Assembly (NCBI RefSeq): GCF_000733925.1
Contig: NZ_JPOO01000003.1
Span: forward strand, 2,790,001-2,854,000
Source of the DNA: Arenibacter algicola
Lineage (GTDB): Bacteria > Bacteroidota > Bacteroidia > Flavobacteriales > Flavobacteriaceae
DNA: 64,000 nucleotides
Reading direction: 5' to 3'
Each line of letters opens with the position of its first letter. The first letter of the stretch is position 1. Shown here one piece after another: positions 18,988 to 27,976 of the stretch. The translations under genes were made by a program, and so were the position numbers. Under the pieces are notes generated by a model. That model was given only the letters and a program-made list of their open reading frames with translations, searched no databases and was not told the DNA's origin.

Positions 18988-19737
18988 ATGAAAATTAATT
19001 GTCTAATAATTGATGATGAGCCCCTTGCCATAAGTATTTTGGAATCGTATATCAAAACCCTTGACTATATGACTATTGTAAATTCATATACCAATGCGGT
19101 AGATGCACTTTCCGATATTAAAGAGGGGAGCATAGACGTTATATATTTGGACATCAATATGTCTCGAATAAACGGACTGGAATTTCTCCGTACCCTCAAA
19201 AATCATCCCTTAATAATAATAACAACGGCGTATAGGGAACATGCCTTGGAGAGTTACGAGTTTGATGTGCTGGATTATTTGGTAAAACCTATCCCTTTTA
19301 ACAGGTTTGTGAAATCGGCCAATAGGCTTGTAGATCGCCTTAAGGCCAAAAATGAAAACAATGGACGGCCCATGTTGGACAACCATGTATTTGTAAAAGT
19401 GGATAAGAAAATGGTAAGAGTAGTTTTGAATGAAATCCTATTTATTGAAAGTCTAAAAGATTATATTAAAATTCATACTACAACAGGTTCCCTTGTTGCT
19501 TATAAGTCATTATCGAGTATTGTTGAAGAGTTGCCTTCCGTAAATTTTATCCGGGTACACAAATCATACGCCATAGCAATTGACAAAGTTAAGACTGTAG
19601 ATGGAAACAGTATCGAAATAGATAACAGATCCATCCCAATTGGTAGAATCTATTTAAGAAAAGCGAAGAAATTCATTCTTTCCGATAATGCCATATCTCC
19701 CAAGAACTTTACCTTCCCCAAAAAAGATAGCTTATAA
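18988..19737 (+). CDS. LytTR-family response regulator
   Basis: The protein has about 249 residues from ATG 18988; a frame opening at 18943 would add an unlikely 15-residue leader. The receiver domain holds DDEP near the start, D55 in YLDINMS as the phosphorylation site, T/A in ITTAYREHALE and K in YLVKPIPFNRF. The C-terminal LytTR DNA-binding domain spans about 140-240 (VKVDKKMVRV, IEIDNRSIPIGR). It pairs with the LytS kinase upstream. Confidence 0.9.
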   Translation: MKINCLIIDDEPLAISILESYIKTLDYMTIVNSYTNAVDALSDIKEGSIDVIYLDINMSRINGLEFLRTLKNHPLIIITTAYREHALESYEFDVLDYLVKPIPFNRFVKSANRLVDRLKAKNENNGRPMLDNHVFVKVDKKMVRVVLNEILFIESLKDYIKIHTTTGSLVAYKSLSSIVEELPSVNFIRVHKSYAIAIDKVKTVDGNSIEIDNRSIPIGRIYLRKAKKFILSDNAISPKNFTFPKKDSL

Positions 19738-19841
19738 TATCCATTCTTTGATGCAAATCCTAACAATGACAAGTTTGTTTGGATATTAAAATAGAAAATC
19801 ATGTAATTTAAGTAGGCTCCTGTAAATTGGTGCTTAAGACC

Positions 19842-19994
19842 TTCAAACGGTATCTTCATAATTCATCGAACCTCAATTCAATTGGCGAAAGTTCGGTCTG
19901 GACAGGGGTAAAAGACGATAAAAATAGGCTTTGGTTTGAACTTAAGACGGTAAACAACCATATGACCATTGGTAACTTTCAGGATATGGATTAA
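19842..19994 (+). pseudogene. Remnant of a two-component-regulator propeller gene
   Basis: A short in-frame stretch reads FKRYLHNSSNLNSIG then SSVWTGVKDDKNRLWFEL before a stop. This matches the Reg_prop repeat found in propeller sensor histidine kinases (pattern F-x-Y-h-p-x-N-x-x-S-L, then V-W-x-x-x-x-D-x-x-x-x-L-W-F). No start codon or remaining repeats are present, so only about 50 codons of a once much larger gene survive. The rest of the 311-bp gap between 19738 and 20048 holds nothing else recognisable. Confidence 0.55.
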
Positions 19995-20048
19995 AGGTTG
20001 CGGAATGAACAGTTCCCTTAACCTCCATTCAAATAGAAATAAAAATCC

Positions 20049-21125
20049 CTATCCCCTGGAGCGTATTTCCCGCTTCATAAAGATTATATAAGAAAGCAGA
20101 AAACACAGCAACGTAAGCGACAATAAACCCGTAAACTGTGGCCATACCAACATAATACTCTGTCCCAATGGCAGGGAACTGGGAATGGCCCCTTGCAGCT
20201 GCTCTATGCTAAGTGGCCCCAAACTACGAACCGAAGGCACTAAAATTGCGGAGGTAATCCCATCAAACAGCTCATTGGGCATGATCTGTAGCAAATAAAA
20301 CTTCAATTTTTCATAGAAATAAATGGCCCTCGAGGAGGCGAATTTAGATGGTTCATAGGCCTTTATGAAGATATTGGCGATCAAAGGATAAAAAATGGTG
20401 AAAAATAACCATACCGCTATACCCAACAGGGCGGAAGTGGCAGATTGCTTAAAACGGACCGAAAACAAAATAGCAAGGTTCAGCCAAAAGGATACATAGA
20501 CAATACTAAGTACCGTATATACCATGATACGCATAAATTCCTCTGCGGTGGGCGGTATTCCTAAAGCTATCAATCCCGAGCCTAAGACCAAGAAGCTCAA
20601 TGTAAAGAACATGACACCGATCACGATAATACCTGCCAAGAATTTAGCGTTAAGGATACTATCTCTGGGAACAGGTTGCGCCATAACCCTGCTCAAGGTT
20701 CCCCTTTGTTGTTCCGAACTAATGGCATCGAACCCCAAGCTTATACCAAACAAGGGGCCAAGGAATCCCACAAACCCAAAAAACGGCGGCAGGGTACCGT
20801 CGGATTTGGTAAATAAATTCAAGAAAAAAAAGTTGTTCTCCGCACTGTCGGCAACAAGGACCTTCATGCCATTGGCCATAGTGGCAAATAATGTTCCCAT
20901 ACAGGCCAGGGAAATAATAACAAATAGAATTATAAAACGCCAGTTCCTAATATGGTCTGAAATCTCCTTTTGTACAATAGCCTTGAACGGACCCCATGGA
21001 AAATTTCTTTTACTGGTTACTGCATTGTCATCCCTGAACACCAAGGAGTGCAGCTGGGTAATCCTATCGCGAAATTTTAATTCGTTTAATTTTGATATAC
21101 TTAATCTTAAGACTTTATTTTTCAT
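20049..21125 (-). CDS. ABC-2 type transporter permease
   Basis: The protein has about 358 residues. I chose the ATG at 21125 (MKNKVLR), which overlaps the last codons of the upstream ATPase gene, rather than an in-frame ATG at 21173 lying well inside it. It contains about six hydrophobic segments and the ABC-2 permease block ISSEQQRGTLSRVMAQPVPR preceding the second membrane helix. With the ATPase and the NEW3 protein it forms a three-gene exporter operon. The cargo is unknown. Confidence 0.88.
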   Translation of the reverse strand: MKNKVLRLSISKLNELKFRDRITQLHSLVFRDDNAVTSKRNFPWGPFKAIVQKEISDHIRNWRFIILFVIISLACMGTLFATMANGMKVLVADSAENNFFFLNLFTKSDGTLPPFFGFVGFLGPLFGISLGFDAISSEQQRGTLSRVMAQPVPRDSILNAKFLAGIIVIGVMFFTLSFLVLGSGLIALGIPPTAEEFMRIMVYTVLSIVYVSFWLNLAILFSVRFKQSATSALLGIAVWLFFTIFYPLIANIFIKAYEPSKFASSRAIYFYEKLKFYLLQIMPNELFDGITSAILVPSVRSLGPLSIEQLQGAIPSSLPLGQSIMLVWPQFTGLLSLTLLCFLLSYIIFMKREIRSRG

Positions 21126-22092
21126 GTGCTTTACCTTCTTGAAAATATTGATAATAAATATCGTCCAGTCCATATTCCTTTTTGCTAAGGAAATTTAGAC
21201 CGTATCCCGACTGTACTACTAGTCTTGACAATTCAGCAGAGACATCCTTATTGGATTCTACTACAAATCGGTTTTCCCCAAATTCCACATGTGCAACCTC
21301 GGGAATCGCATTCATTTTGTGGACCAATTCCTTAATTGACAAGGAAGGTTTAACATATTGCTCCACAGAAGAAATACCCCCTTCCAAGGTAAAGGAGTTT
21401 TTGGAAAACAACTGTTGGGCCAAGGAGCTAATTTTGCCCTCTGCCAGCATTTTACCTTTCACAAAGATCCCCACCCTGTCACATACCTGTTGAATCTGGT
21501 GCAAATGATGGGAGGAGAACAATACGGTGATGCCCTTTTTTCTACTAAGCCGCACAATGAGCTGTAGAAACTTTTTTACCCCCTCTGGATCTAGTCCTAG
21601 GGTAGGTTCGTCCAATATTATGACCTCCGGGTTTTTTATAAGCACATCTGCCAGACCAAGACGTTGCCGCATTCCTCGGGAATAGCTGGCCACCTTACTA
21701 TCCTTGACATCTTCCAAACCCACCTCTTGCAATATCTCCAAGGCCGCCCTCTTGGCCTCTTCCTCCCGGATGTCGTTTAAACGGGCTATATACATCAGAT
21801 TCTGCAATCCGGAATAATCGTTGTAAAAACCAACATCTTCCGGTAGATATCCTACTTTTCTTTTCACTTCCAGCGGATTCCTGCTACTGTCTATACCACA
21901 TACCTTTACACTCCCCGAATCCACTTCGGTAAGCCCCAATAGCATAAGGATGGTGGTAGATTTACCCGCGCCGTTGGGTCCCAATAGACCAAAAATCTCA
22001 CCCTTTTCTATGGACAGGTTTAAATTGTTTACCGCAATGTGATCACCGTACTTTTTGGTGAGCCCCTTTATATCTATACTCTTTTCCGCCAT
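21115..22092 (-). CDS. ABC transporter ATP-binding protein
   Basis: The protein has 325 residues. It carries Walker A GPNGAGKST, the signature SRGMRQRLGLA, Walker B VIILDEPTLGLDP and the H-loop SSHHLHQI. The C-terminal 90 residues are the extension seen in ABC-2 exporter ATPases. Its ATG shares one base with the TAA of the NEW3 gene (TAATG) and its 3' end overlaps the permease start, so all three are translationally coupled. Confidence 0.92.
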   Translation of the reverse strand: MAEKSIDIKGLTKKYGDHIAVNNLNLSIEKGEIFGLLGPNGAGKSTTILMLLGLTEVDSGSVKVCGIDSSRNPLEVKRKVGYLPEDVGFYNDYSGLQNLMYIARLNDIREEEAKRAALEILQEVGLEDVKDSKVASYSRGMRQRLGLADVLIKNPEVIILDEPTLGLDPEGVKKFLQLIVRLSRKKGITVLFSSHHLHQIQQVCDRVGIFVKGKMLAEGKISSLAQQLFSKNSFTLEGGISSVEQYVKPSLSIKELVHKMNAIPEVAHVEFGENRFVVESNKDVSAELSRLVVQSGYGLNFLSKKEYGLDDIYYQYFQEGKAHEK

Positions 22093-23240
22093 TACCTTCT
22101 ACCGTATTTTCTAAACAGGTAATAAATTCCACCCAATGTGCCTAAGATGATAAAAATCCCGAGCCAACCCCATAGTAAAGGAGTCTTAACCAAGACCCTA
22201 ATGGCAGCAGTTGACGAGACCTCAGGAGTCTTGGCCGTAATCTTGGGAAGGTAATCGCCCGGAATGGTCTTATCGGCCGACTTAATAATAGCCTGGACCT
22301 TTGTACTGCCACCGGCCTGAACCACTGCAATGGTGTCCGGCTCAATGGAAATTTCCCAATCCTTGGGTTTTGAAGTGCTAAAACTAACATTCCTCAGTTC
22401 GCTAGATCCGGTATTTCTCAACAGCAGTTCCAGTTTCTTTTCCCTTCCCGAAGTAATACTGGAACTCAACAATCCAGTTGGGGTGGTAAGCTCCATATCA
22501 TAGGATCCCTTTATGACCACCTCCAGTTCCAATTCGGCCGTGCTGTACTTGTTGGTAGCCTTTACCGGTATTTTATAGGATCCGGATGTTACTTGGGAGG
22601 AAGGCTGTACCTCCACCGTAATATTGGTGGTTTTACCCGCTTCGATCTCTACTGCCGTGGCCTGTCTGCCATTGGGCTTAAAGGCCAGGTTCCAACCCCG
22701 TGGCGGTGCTGCCATTAAGGAATACAGCTGCTTTTCGCCGGTATGGTTTTTTAATTTGGTAGAAAAATTGAAATTGGATTTGGAATGCCCCTCCATATTT
22801 ATTTGGTCCGAGCTAAACTCGGACTTGAAAGTTCCCTCCTCCGATACGTTCACCACTATAGGGAGCACATCGTAATTTTTGGCAATGAGCCTGAGGTTGT
22901 ATTTGCCCTTATCTACCTTTAAGGGTACATTTAAGGTTAGGGATACGGTTTTTTTCTCGCCCGGCAATACCGCTATCCGCTTAATGGAATAACCCCCTGC
23001 CTTTAGGGTAGAATTCCAATCTTCAGGTAGCCCGGAAAAGTCAATTTCCACATCCTTTACCTGGCTGCCATAATTTTTAACCTCAACGGTATAGTCGATT
23101 GATTCTCCAGGGGGTACCGTAATATAGGTATAAGGGGTATATAGTATAATACCATTCCCCGCCTTGGCGCCCTGACTATAAAAGAATAATAAGGCAATTA
23201 AAAAGAGTACACTTCTTAAATTAGGTTTATTCGATTTCAT
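22092..23240 (-). CDS. NEW3-domain exported protein with C-terminal membrane anchor
   Basis: The protein has about 382 residues from ATG 23240, which starts with a good signal peptide (ends near GAKAG); an ATG at 23261 would add seven residues. The mature part has repeated Ig-like NEW3 (alpha-galactosidase-associated) domains, for example PPGESIDYTVEVKNYG and SGREKKLELLLRNTGSSEL. The C-terminus WGWLGIFIILGTLGGIYYLF plus RKYGRR is a membrane anchor with a positive tail. Genes of this kind are commonly coupled to an ABC-2 exporter, and probably give its extracytoplasmic subunit. Confidence 0.83.
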   Translation of the reverse strand: MKSNKPNLRSVLFLIALLFFYSQGAKAGNGIILYTPYTYITVPPGESIDYTVEVKNYGSQVKDVEIDFSGLPEDWNSTLKAGGYSIKRIAVLPGEKKTVSLTLNVPLKVDKGKYNLRLIAKNYDVLPIVVNVSEEGTFKSEFSSDQINMEGHSKSNFNFSTKLKNHTGEKQLYSLMAAPPRGWNLAFKPNGRQATAVEIEAGKTTNITVEVQPSSQVTSGSYKIPVKATNKYSTAELELEVVIKGSYDMELTTPTGLLSSSITSGREKKLELLLRNTGSSELRNVSFSTSKPKDWEISIEPDTIAVVQAGGSTKVQAIIKSADKTIPGDYLPKITAKTPEVSSTAAIRVLVKTPLLWGWLGIFIILGTLGGIYYLFRKYGRR

Positions 23241-23534
23241 AAAAATTGGTTTATAATTCATAAAAATTTAAAAGTTTGGGCCGAGTTAACGGCTGGTCTA
23301 TTACAGTATTCATTATTATCAATGTGCCAATATTCCCTGCATACTAGTATTGGCTTAAAATCACTATAGGAATCCATTGCACCAATACCGCTGACTCTGG
23401 ACCACAGGTTTCAGTCAGTTTTTCAATTTGTTCATCCATATGCAATACATCATTATTTATTACGGTAAAACAATTATTTAGCGTCCCGTAAGGACGTGGA
23501 TATCCCTACAAGGGTAAGGCCAAATCATTTGCCG

Positions 23535-23963
23535 TTAATACGGTACTGATGAGTTAATGAAATTGGAAATCTTAGATGGTTCCGCGTACTTTATGGCAGC
23601 TCTCCCACGGTACCCATCTACAAGATGAATCTGCAGGCTACCGTTTTGAAAGCGAACGGAATTTATATGCCAGTACTTTTTTTGGGGCAAACACATTTTA
23701 AAATCCATATCCTTGTCATGGACCCCTTGTGAAATGGTATTATTGGCATACCCGAACAGATCTGTGGATCGTTTGATCTTTAAGTGTAGCATCCCATTTT
23801 GTACCCTTACGGAATGATTACCCTTTTTAAGAAAATTGGCCGAAATCAGGATATGGACTCCAGTTTTATCCATGTTCATTTGGAATTTCCTGAATTTCAG
23901 CGTAGGAAGGGAATTTAGTCTTTGGTGATAGTTTTTTTTCTTATTTGTCTTTATTGCTTCCAT
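23535..23963 (-). CDS. Small Hsp20/alpha-crystallin-like protein
   Basis: The protein has 142 residues and no signal peptide. FQMNMDKTGVHILISANFLKKGNHSVRVQNG followed by MLHLKIKR (given here in part) resembles the early strands of the alpha-crystallin domain, and SVRFQNGSLQIHL resembles its last strands (A-x-x-x-N-G-x-L-x-I). The N-terminal and C-terminal arms are basic. A holdase-type small heat shock protein is plausible but the match is weak; a general CS/Hsp20-fold protein is the safe statement. It stands alone, with 273 bp of featureless sequence on its downstream side. Confidence 0.45.
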   Translation of the reverse strand: MEAIKTNKKKNYHQRLNSLPTLKFRKFQMNMDKTGVHILISANFLKKGNHSVRVQNGMLHLKIKRSTDLFGYANNTISQGVHDKDMDFKMCLPQKKYWHINSVRFQNGSLQIHLVDGYRGRAAIKYAEPSKISNFINSSVPY

Positions 23964-24043
23964 AACTATTTATTTAAATTATACTTCACTGTTAGCAAGT
24001 AATCGTCTAAAGAAACAGAACGAAATAATGATTGATTTTTGCG

Positions 24044-24157
24044 CTAAAAAGAATTCCCACCACGGCCTTTATTGGCCAAAGGGTTTGCGGAGCCGTCACT
24101 CACATAAGCTTGGGCCGTTATGCCCTCATCTATAAAACTTGAATTCAAAGAGTTCAT
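24044..24157 (-). CDS. Possible small peptide gene or 3' remnant (37 residues)
   Basis: An ATG-initiated frame encodes 37 residues ending in DGSANPLANKGRGGNSF. It is unrelated to anything I recognise and lacks a signal peptide. It may be a real small protein or the tail of a gene broken when the adjacent insertion sequence arrived. The rest of the gap 23964-24331 has no visible feature. Confidence 0.25.
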   Translation of the reverse strand: MNSLNSSFIDEGITAQAYVSDGSANPLANKGRGGNSF

Positions 24158-24416
24158 TCCCCTGAAGATTAATGGGGAGTAGAAATTGGAACAACATCCC
24201 TAGAGCGGGAGGTTGCAAAAAATGCCCACTTTTAGTACTATTTGACAATAGATTCTTGGTTACTTTTTCAATTGACCAAACTGAAAACGTGGGCGAAAAA
24301 TCGTTCTCTCGTTTAATAAATTGCATGATATTGTAGGCTTCCCTAAAAATGTAGGCTTCCCTAAAAATAGGACAGTATAAAATTCGAATTTATTAATTTT
24401 AAATTTTAACTGTCAC

Positions 24417-24683
24417 ATGAAAAGAACAAAATTTACGGAAAGCCAGATTGTCAAGGCACTAAGGGAAAACGAACAGGGAAGATCCGTTGGCGATATTTCC
24501 AGGGAACTGGGTATCGACAAAAGTACATTTTACTACTGGCGCAAGAAATACGGAGGTATGGAGCAGCAGCAACTGAAACGTCTAAAGGAGCTCGAAGAAG
24601 AGAACAATAGGCTAAAACAAATGTATGCGGATGTTAGTCTGGACAATAAAATGTTAAAGGACGTTTTGTCAAAAAAGTTCTAA
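24417..24683 (+). CDS. IS3-family transposase OrfA (helix-turn-helix)
   Basis: The protein has 88 residues with an N-terminal HTH (FTESQIVKALRENEQGRSV, GIDKSTFYYWRKKYGG) and a C-terminal leucine-zipper coiled coil (LKRLKELEEENNRLKQMYAD). Its last codons contain A AAA AAG at 24671-24677, the classic -1 slippery heptamer, 4 bases before the stop. Slippage there would join it to OrfB. Confidence 0.9.
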   Translation: MKRTKFTESQIVKALRENEQGRSVGDISRELGIDKSTFYYWRKKYGGMEQQQLKRLKELEEENNRLKQMYADVSLDNKMLKDVLSKKF

Positions 24684-25561
24684 GGCCTTCCGACAAGAGA
24701 GTTCGAGCAAAATATCTCATCAAACAATATACGGTTCCCATATTACGTGCGTGTAAACTTGTTGATTTAAGCAGATCAATGTGGTATTACCAAAGTAGAC
24801 GGGATGACAGCGAAGTCATCGACAAGCTAACCGAGTTGGCCGAATCATATCCGACCCGGGGTTTTGATGAGTATTATCATAAGATCCGTCGTGAGGGCCT
24901 AAAATGGAATCGAAAGCGTGTGTTGCGTGTGTACCGCAATATGAAGCTGGGCCTTAGGCGCAAGCACAAGAAACGTTTGGTAAAACGTGTAAAGCAACCC
25001 TTGGAAGCACCTTCACAGCTCAATGAATGCTGGAGCATGGACTTTATGAGCGATGCGCTTAGCGATGGCAGAAAAGTACGCGTATTCAACGTTATTGACG
25101 ACTGTAACCGTGAAGCTATCGCCATTGATGCCGGACTATCCTATCCGGCACGGGCGGTCATTGAAACATTGGAAAACCTGAAAGAAGATATAGGGACTCC
25201 CAAATATATAAGATGTGATAACGGACCGGAATTTATCTCAAAGACATTTATGAACTGGTGTAAAAAGAACTTTATAGAAATCAAATACACCCAACCTGGA
25301 AAACCGATGCAGAACGGATACATAGAACGGTTCAACCGCTTTTTTAGAGAAGACATATTGGACGCTTATTATTTTAATGACGTATATCAGCTCCAAAAGA
25401 TAAGCGATAACTGGCGGGAGGACTATAATTTTAACCACCCACATAAATCTCTGGGCAATAAATCGCCCAAAGAATATATGCCCAGATTTGATGAAGAATT
25501 TAAATTCTTCATCAAATCTGACCTAAACAACAATTATTTATCGAATTTAGAGGTGTCCTAA
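24680..25561 (+). CDS. IS3-family transposase OrfB (DDE integrase domain)
   Basis: The -1 frame is open from before the slippery site, so OrfB is probably made only as an OrfAB fusion; an internal ATG lies at 24779. The DDE catalytic triad is visible: D in WSMDFM, D in RCDNGPEF and E in NGYIERFNR. No stop or frameshift is seen inside the frame, so the enzyme may be active. Confidence 0.88.
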   Translation, partial: LRPSDKRVRAKYLIKQYTVPILRACKLVDLSRSMWYYQSRRDDSEVIDKLTELAESYPTRGFDEYYHKIRREGLKWNRKRVLRVYRNMKLGLRRKHKKRLVKRVKQPLEAPSQLNECWSMDFMSDALSDGRKVRVFNVIDDCNREAIAIDAGLSYPARAVIETLENLKEDIGTPKYIRCDNGPEFISKTFMNWCKKNFIEIKYTQPGKPMQNGYIERFNRFFREDILDAYYFNDVYQLQKISDNWREDYNFNHPHKSLGNKSPKEYMPRFDEEFKFFIKSDLNNNYLSNLEVS

Positions 25562-25577
25562 AAAGGGGAAGGCTACA

Positions 25578-26354
25578 GTTCCGAAAGATGAATTTTCAGG
25601 CTCTGCGCTTCAACGTAAGAAAAAAGAACCTGAAAAGGATAAGTCCAAACCAAAATCCAAAAAGACTGATGGAAAAATAAAACTGCGGTCCCTTTCAAGG
25701 AGGTCAAAGCAAAAAATCAGGAAGAAAATAACCTGCTTTGCAAGATGCTATAAGCGATTAAGTTTTGTTACCCTCACATTTTTGAACAAGGTAGAAGATA
25801 AACAGGCTGTGGATGTCCTTAGAAAATTCTTGGACAACGTTAAAAAACGCAGTACCGATTTTCAATATGTATGGGTAGCGGAACGGCAAACCAAAAACGC
25901 AGAATTTGAGGGCAATGTTCACTTCCATATCATCACCAATAAATATTGGAAAATAGACAAATGGTGGAATTATTGGTTGAATTTGCAAAAAAAGAACGGG
26001 ATAGAACCTAGGGAAAAGGATTTCAAGCCCTCTAGTGCATTTGATGTAAAGCAATTAAATTCGAGTAACATCAGGTCAATTGCATCTTACGTAACCAAGT
26101 ACGTTACCAAGAACAATGCAAAGTTTAAATGCCAGGTCTGGAACTGTTCTAGGCGCGTTTCTGAACTGTACACAGACTTTTATACTACTACGGAGTTTAC
26201 AGACCATTTTAAGCGTCTAAAAGCCGTTTTAAAGGAAACTGTGATTTTAGGGGAAAGAAATCAACCCGCCCTGAACATAAAAATGATTGACCTGAATAGG
26301 CAAACCTTACCACTGTACAAAAGATTGGACGATAAAAACAAAACACTTAAATAA
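25578..26354 (+). pseudogene. 5'-truncated HUH rolling-circle replication protein
   Basis: The frame is open from the exact right end of the IS3 element and has no start codon of its own until an internal TTG, so the N-terminus was probably lost by the insertion. About 259 codons remain. The N-terminal part is Lys-rich and linker-like, then LSFVTLTF gives the first HUH strand, NVHFHIITN gives the HUH motif and YVTKYVTK gives the tyrosine-containing catalytic helix. These features match replication initiators of small phages, plasmids and related mobile elements of Bacteroidota. The missing 5' part is not found to the left of the IS element. Confidence 0.75.
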
Positions 26355-26364
26355 AACTATAAAT

Positions 26365-26730
26365 ATGAAAACACAAAAAGAAAATATATTGGAAAATTAC
26401 TTATATGATATCAATTTGGCTGATGAACTTTTTATCACTCTAAACATAGACAAAATAAACACAAACGGCGATAATTTTAGACAATACACTGTTGATGCAA
26501 TGGATATTGAACACACAATATTTTGTATTGCATTCTATCATATAGGAAAAAACACAATACTCACAATACTTGAAGGTGAAGAAACACTGTACCATCCCGA
26601 ATATGAACTAAAAATAAACAGTCAATTTTTAATTACTAAAAATGAATTATCTGAAAACTTGGAAATTAGGGATTTAGCTAAATATGTTAATCCTGAAGTG
26701 GCTGATTTGGTTTTTGGGTACTTTGATTAA
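26365..26730 (+). CDS. Hypothetical protein (121 residues)
   Basis: I do not recognise this protein. It is acidic, lacks a signal peptide or membrane segment, and reads like a small alpha/beta protein (DAMDIEHTIFCIAFYHIG, TILTILEGEETLYHPEYEL). It begins 10 bp after the stop of the replication-protein remnant, so it probably belonged to the same mobile element. A terminator follows directly. Strong AT bias agrees with acquired DNA. Confidence 0.6.
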   Translation: MKTQKENILENYLYDINLADELFITLNIDKINTNGDNFRQYTVDAMDIEHTIFCIAFYHIGKNTILTILEGEETLYHPEYELKINSQFLITKNELSENLEIRDLAKYVNPEVADLVFGYFD

Positions 26731-26738
26731 TAATAAAG

Positions 26739-26776
26739 AAAAAGGTTCTGTAATACATATATTCAGAACCTTTTTT
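26739..26776. terminator. Bidirectional intrinsic terminator
   Basis: The stem AAAAAGGTTCTG / CAGAACCTTTTTT with a 13-base loop ends in a T-run on both strands. It lies between the convergent genes at 26365-26730 and 26798-27610. Confidence 0.85.
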
Positions 26777-26797
26777 ATTAGGATTATGATGATTATT

Positions 26798-27610
26798 CTA
26801 ATCCGTTGGAAATTCAACAGTTTGATTTAGCAAAACCCTAATGTTTGAAATTTCATTTTTAATATTTTCATTATCGAAGGCATATATAAAATCAATATCC
26901 TTTTTAATTGTGGCTTCAATCTGTTTAAGTTGCCCCACAGCTTCCGGGGCAACAATCTCTAAAAGACATAGGTTCGCGTCATTTAAGTTTGTAATTGTAA
27001 AAGCATAGGCATTTTCATCTGTTTCCTTTATCTTTTTTAAAGACAATTGTAGTTTACTTGATAAGCCATGAGATTTGGCCGCCACAATATAGAAATGAAA
27101 GGCATTTACATAATCATTTTTCGCTTGGTAATATTGACCAATAGATGTATTAAGATTGCCCTGTGTTAAATGTAAAGTCATTTGTGTTGAACTCAATTCA
27201 GTCTTATATACATCTAATTTTTTGTTTTGACTATTAATTCTTTTTAAAGTAAATTTCTTAATCTGCTTTATTTCGTAACGAAAAGCTGTGAATGATATCA
27301 ATGCAACTAATGCTAAAATGCCAGAAATAATTAGGGCAAATCTGGTTGATTGTTCTGACAACGCAGATGAATAGTAATCTTCCTTAACTCTATAAAAAAG
27401 GTTTTCCTTTTCTAAAGAATCTAAATTCGACCTAGTCAAAAGGAGTTGCTCTATCGCTTGATTATTAATCTTGTTGTAATTCTCGTTAACAATACTAATA
27501 CTGTCAATTCTTTTATTTATTATTTCCCATTGTTCTTTGGAAGTAAAATTCTGGGAAGCAACTGTTAATGATGTCAAAAACAGCAAAAGTAAAATAAGAG
27601 TTTTATTCAT
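26798..27610 (-). CDS. Hypothetical membrane protein with coiled coil and tetratricopeptide-like segment
   Basis: The protein has 270 residues and is not recognised. It has a signal peptide (ends near TVASQ), a periplasmic helical stretch of about 70 residues, one membrane span (FALIISGILALVALISFTAF), then a coiled coil and a segment resembling one TPR unit (SIGQYYQAKNDYVNAFHFYIVAAK). It may be a membrane adaptor. It sits between a replication-protein remnant and an interrupted endonuclease gene, so it is likely accessory. Confidence 0.6.
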   Translation of the reverse strand: MNKTLILLLLFLTSLTVASQNFTSKEQWEIINKRIDSISIVNENYNKINNQAIEQLLLTRSNLDSLEKENLFYRVKEDYYSSALSEQSTRFALIISGILALVALISFTAFRYEIKQIKKFTLKRINSQNKKLDVYKTELSSTQMTLHLTQGNLNTSIGQYYQAKNDYVNAFHFYIVAAKSHGLSSKLQLSLKKIKETDENAYAFTITNLNDANLCLLEIVAPEAVGQLKQIEATIKKDIDFIYAFDNENIKNEISNIRVLLNQTVEFPTD

Positions 27611-27943
27611 GACATTGACTTATTACTTTTTAGTTGGAATTAAGGATTTCTTTTAAAGTAGATATACTTAAAGTACTTATTTCCTTATGTAGCATTCTAT
27701 GACAATTAGAACAAACCAGGGCAAGGTCCGAAAGTTTTGTTTCTGTGTTTGGCTCCAATTCTGAAAGTGGCGTCTTGTGGTGACATTCAATAAAGCCTTT
27801 GCCTAATTCACCATATTTCAAATAGAAATCAAATCCACATACCTCGCAATCTAACTTTCCATTAGACTTAAAATAACTATTCTTTTTAGCCTTAATAATT
27901 TTAGTATTACGCTCTCGGAATTTATGAAGCTTATAAATTACTT

Positions 27944-27946
27944 GAC
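27944..27946. repeat. Target-site duplication GAC, left copy
   Basis: GAC at 27944-27946 matches GAC at 29221-29223 and directly flanks the TG and CA ends of the second IS3-family element. Confidence 0.85.
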
Positions 27947-27976
27947 TGAACTTGCAACAAAAAACGGGACAAAAAG

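Larger units (their letters stand above)
24332..25577 (+). mobile_element. IS3-family insertion sequence, copy 1, with duplicated left end
   Basis: The right inverted repeat (reading inward TGTAGCCTTCCCC) ends at 25577. The matching left repeat TGTAGGCTTCCCT begins at 24350 and is present a second time directly before it, at 24332-24349. The core element is thus 24350-25577 (1228 bp), with TG...CA ends typical of IS3. No target-site duplication is visible with either left end, which suggests a rearrangement or deletion on the left side. The element carries orfA and orfB joined by a frameshift site. It abuts a truncated replication gene on its right. Confidence 0.85.

Noticed and set aside
24126..24326. 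66-codon minus-strand frame beside the IS3 element
   Set aside because: Composition unlike a protein, no homolog recognised, and it overlaps another short frame.
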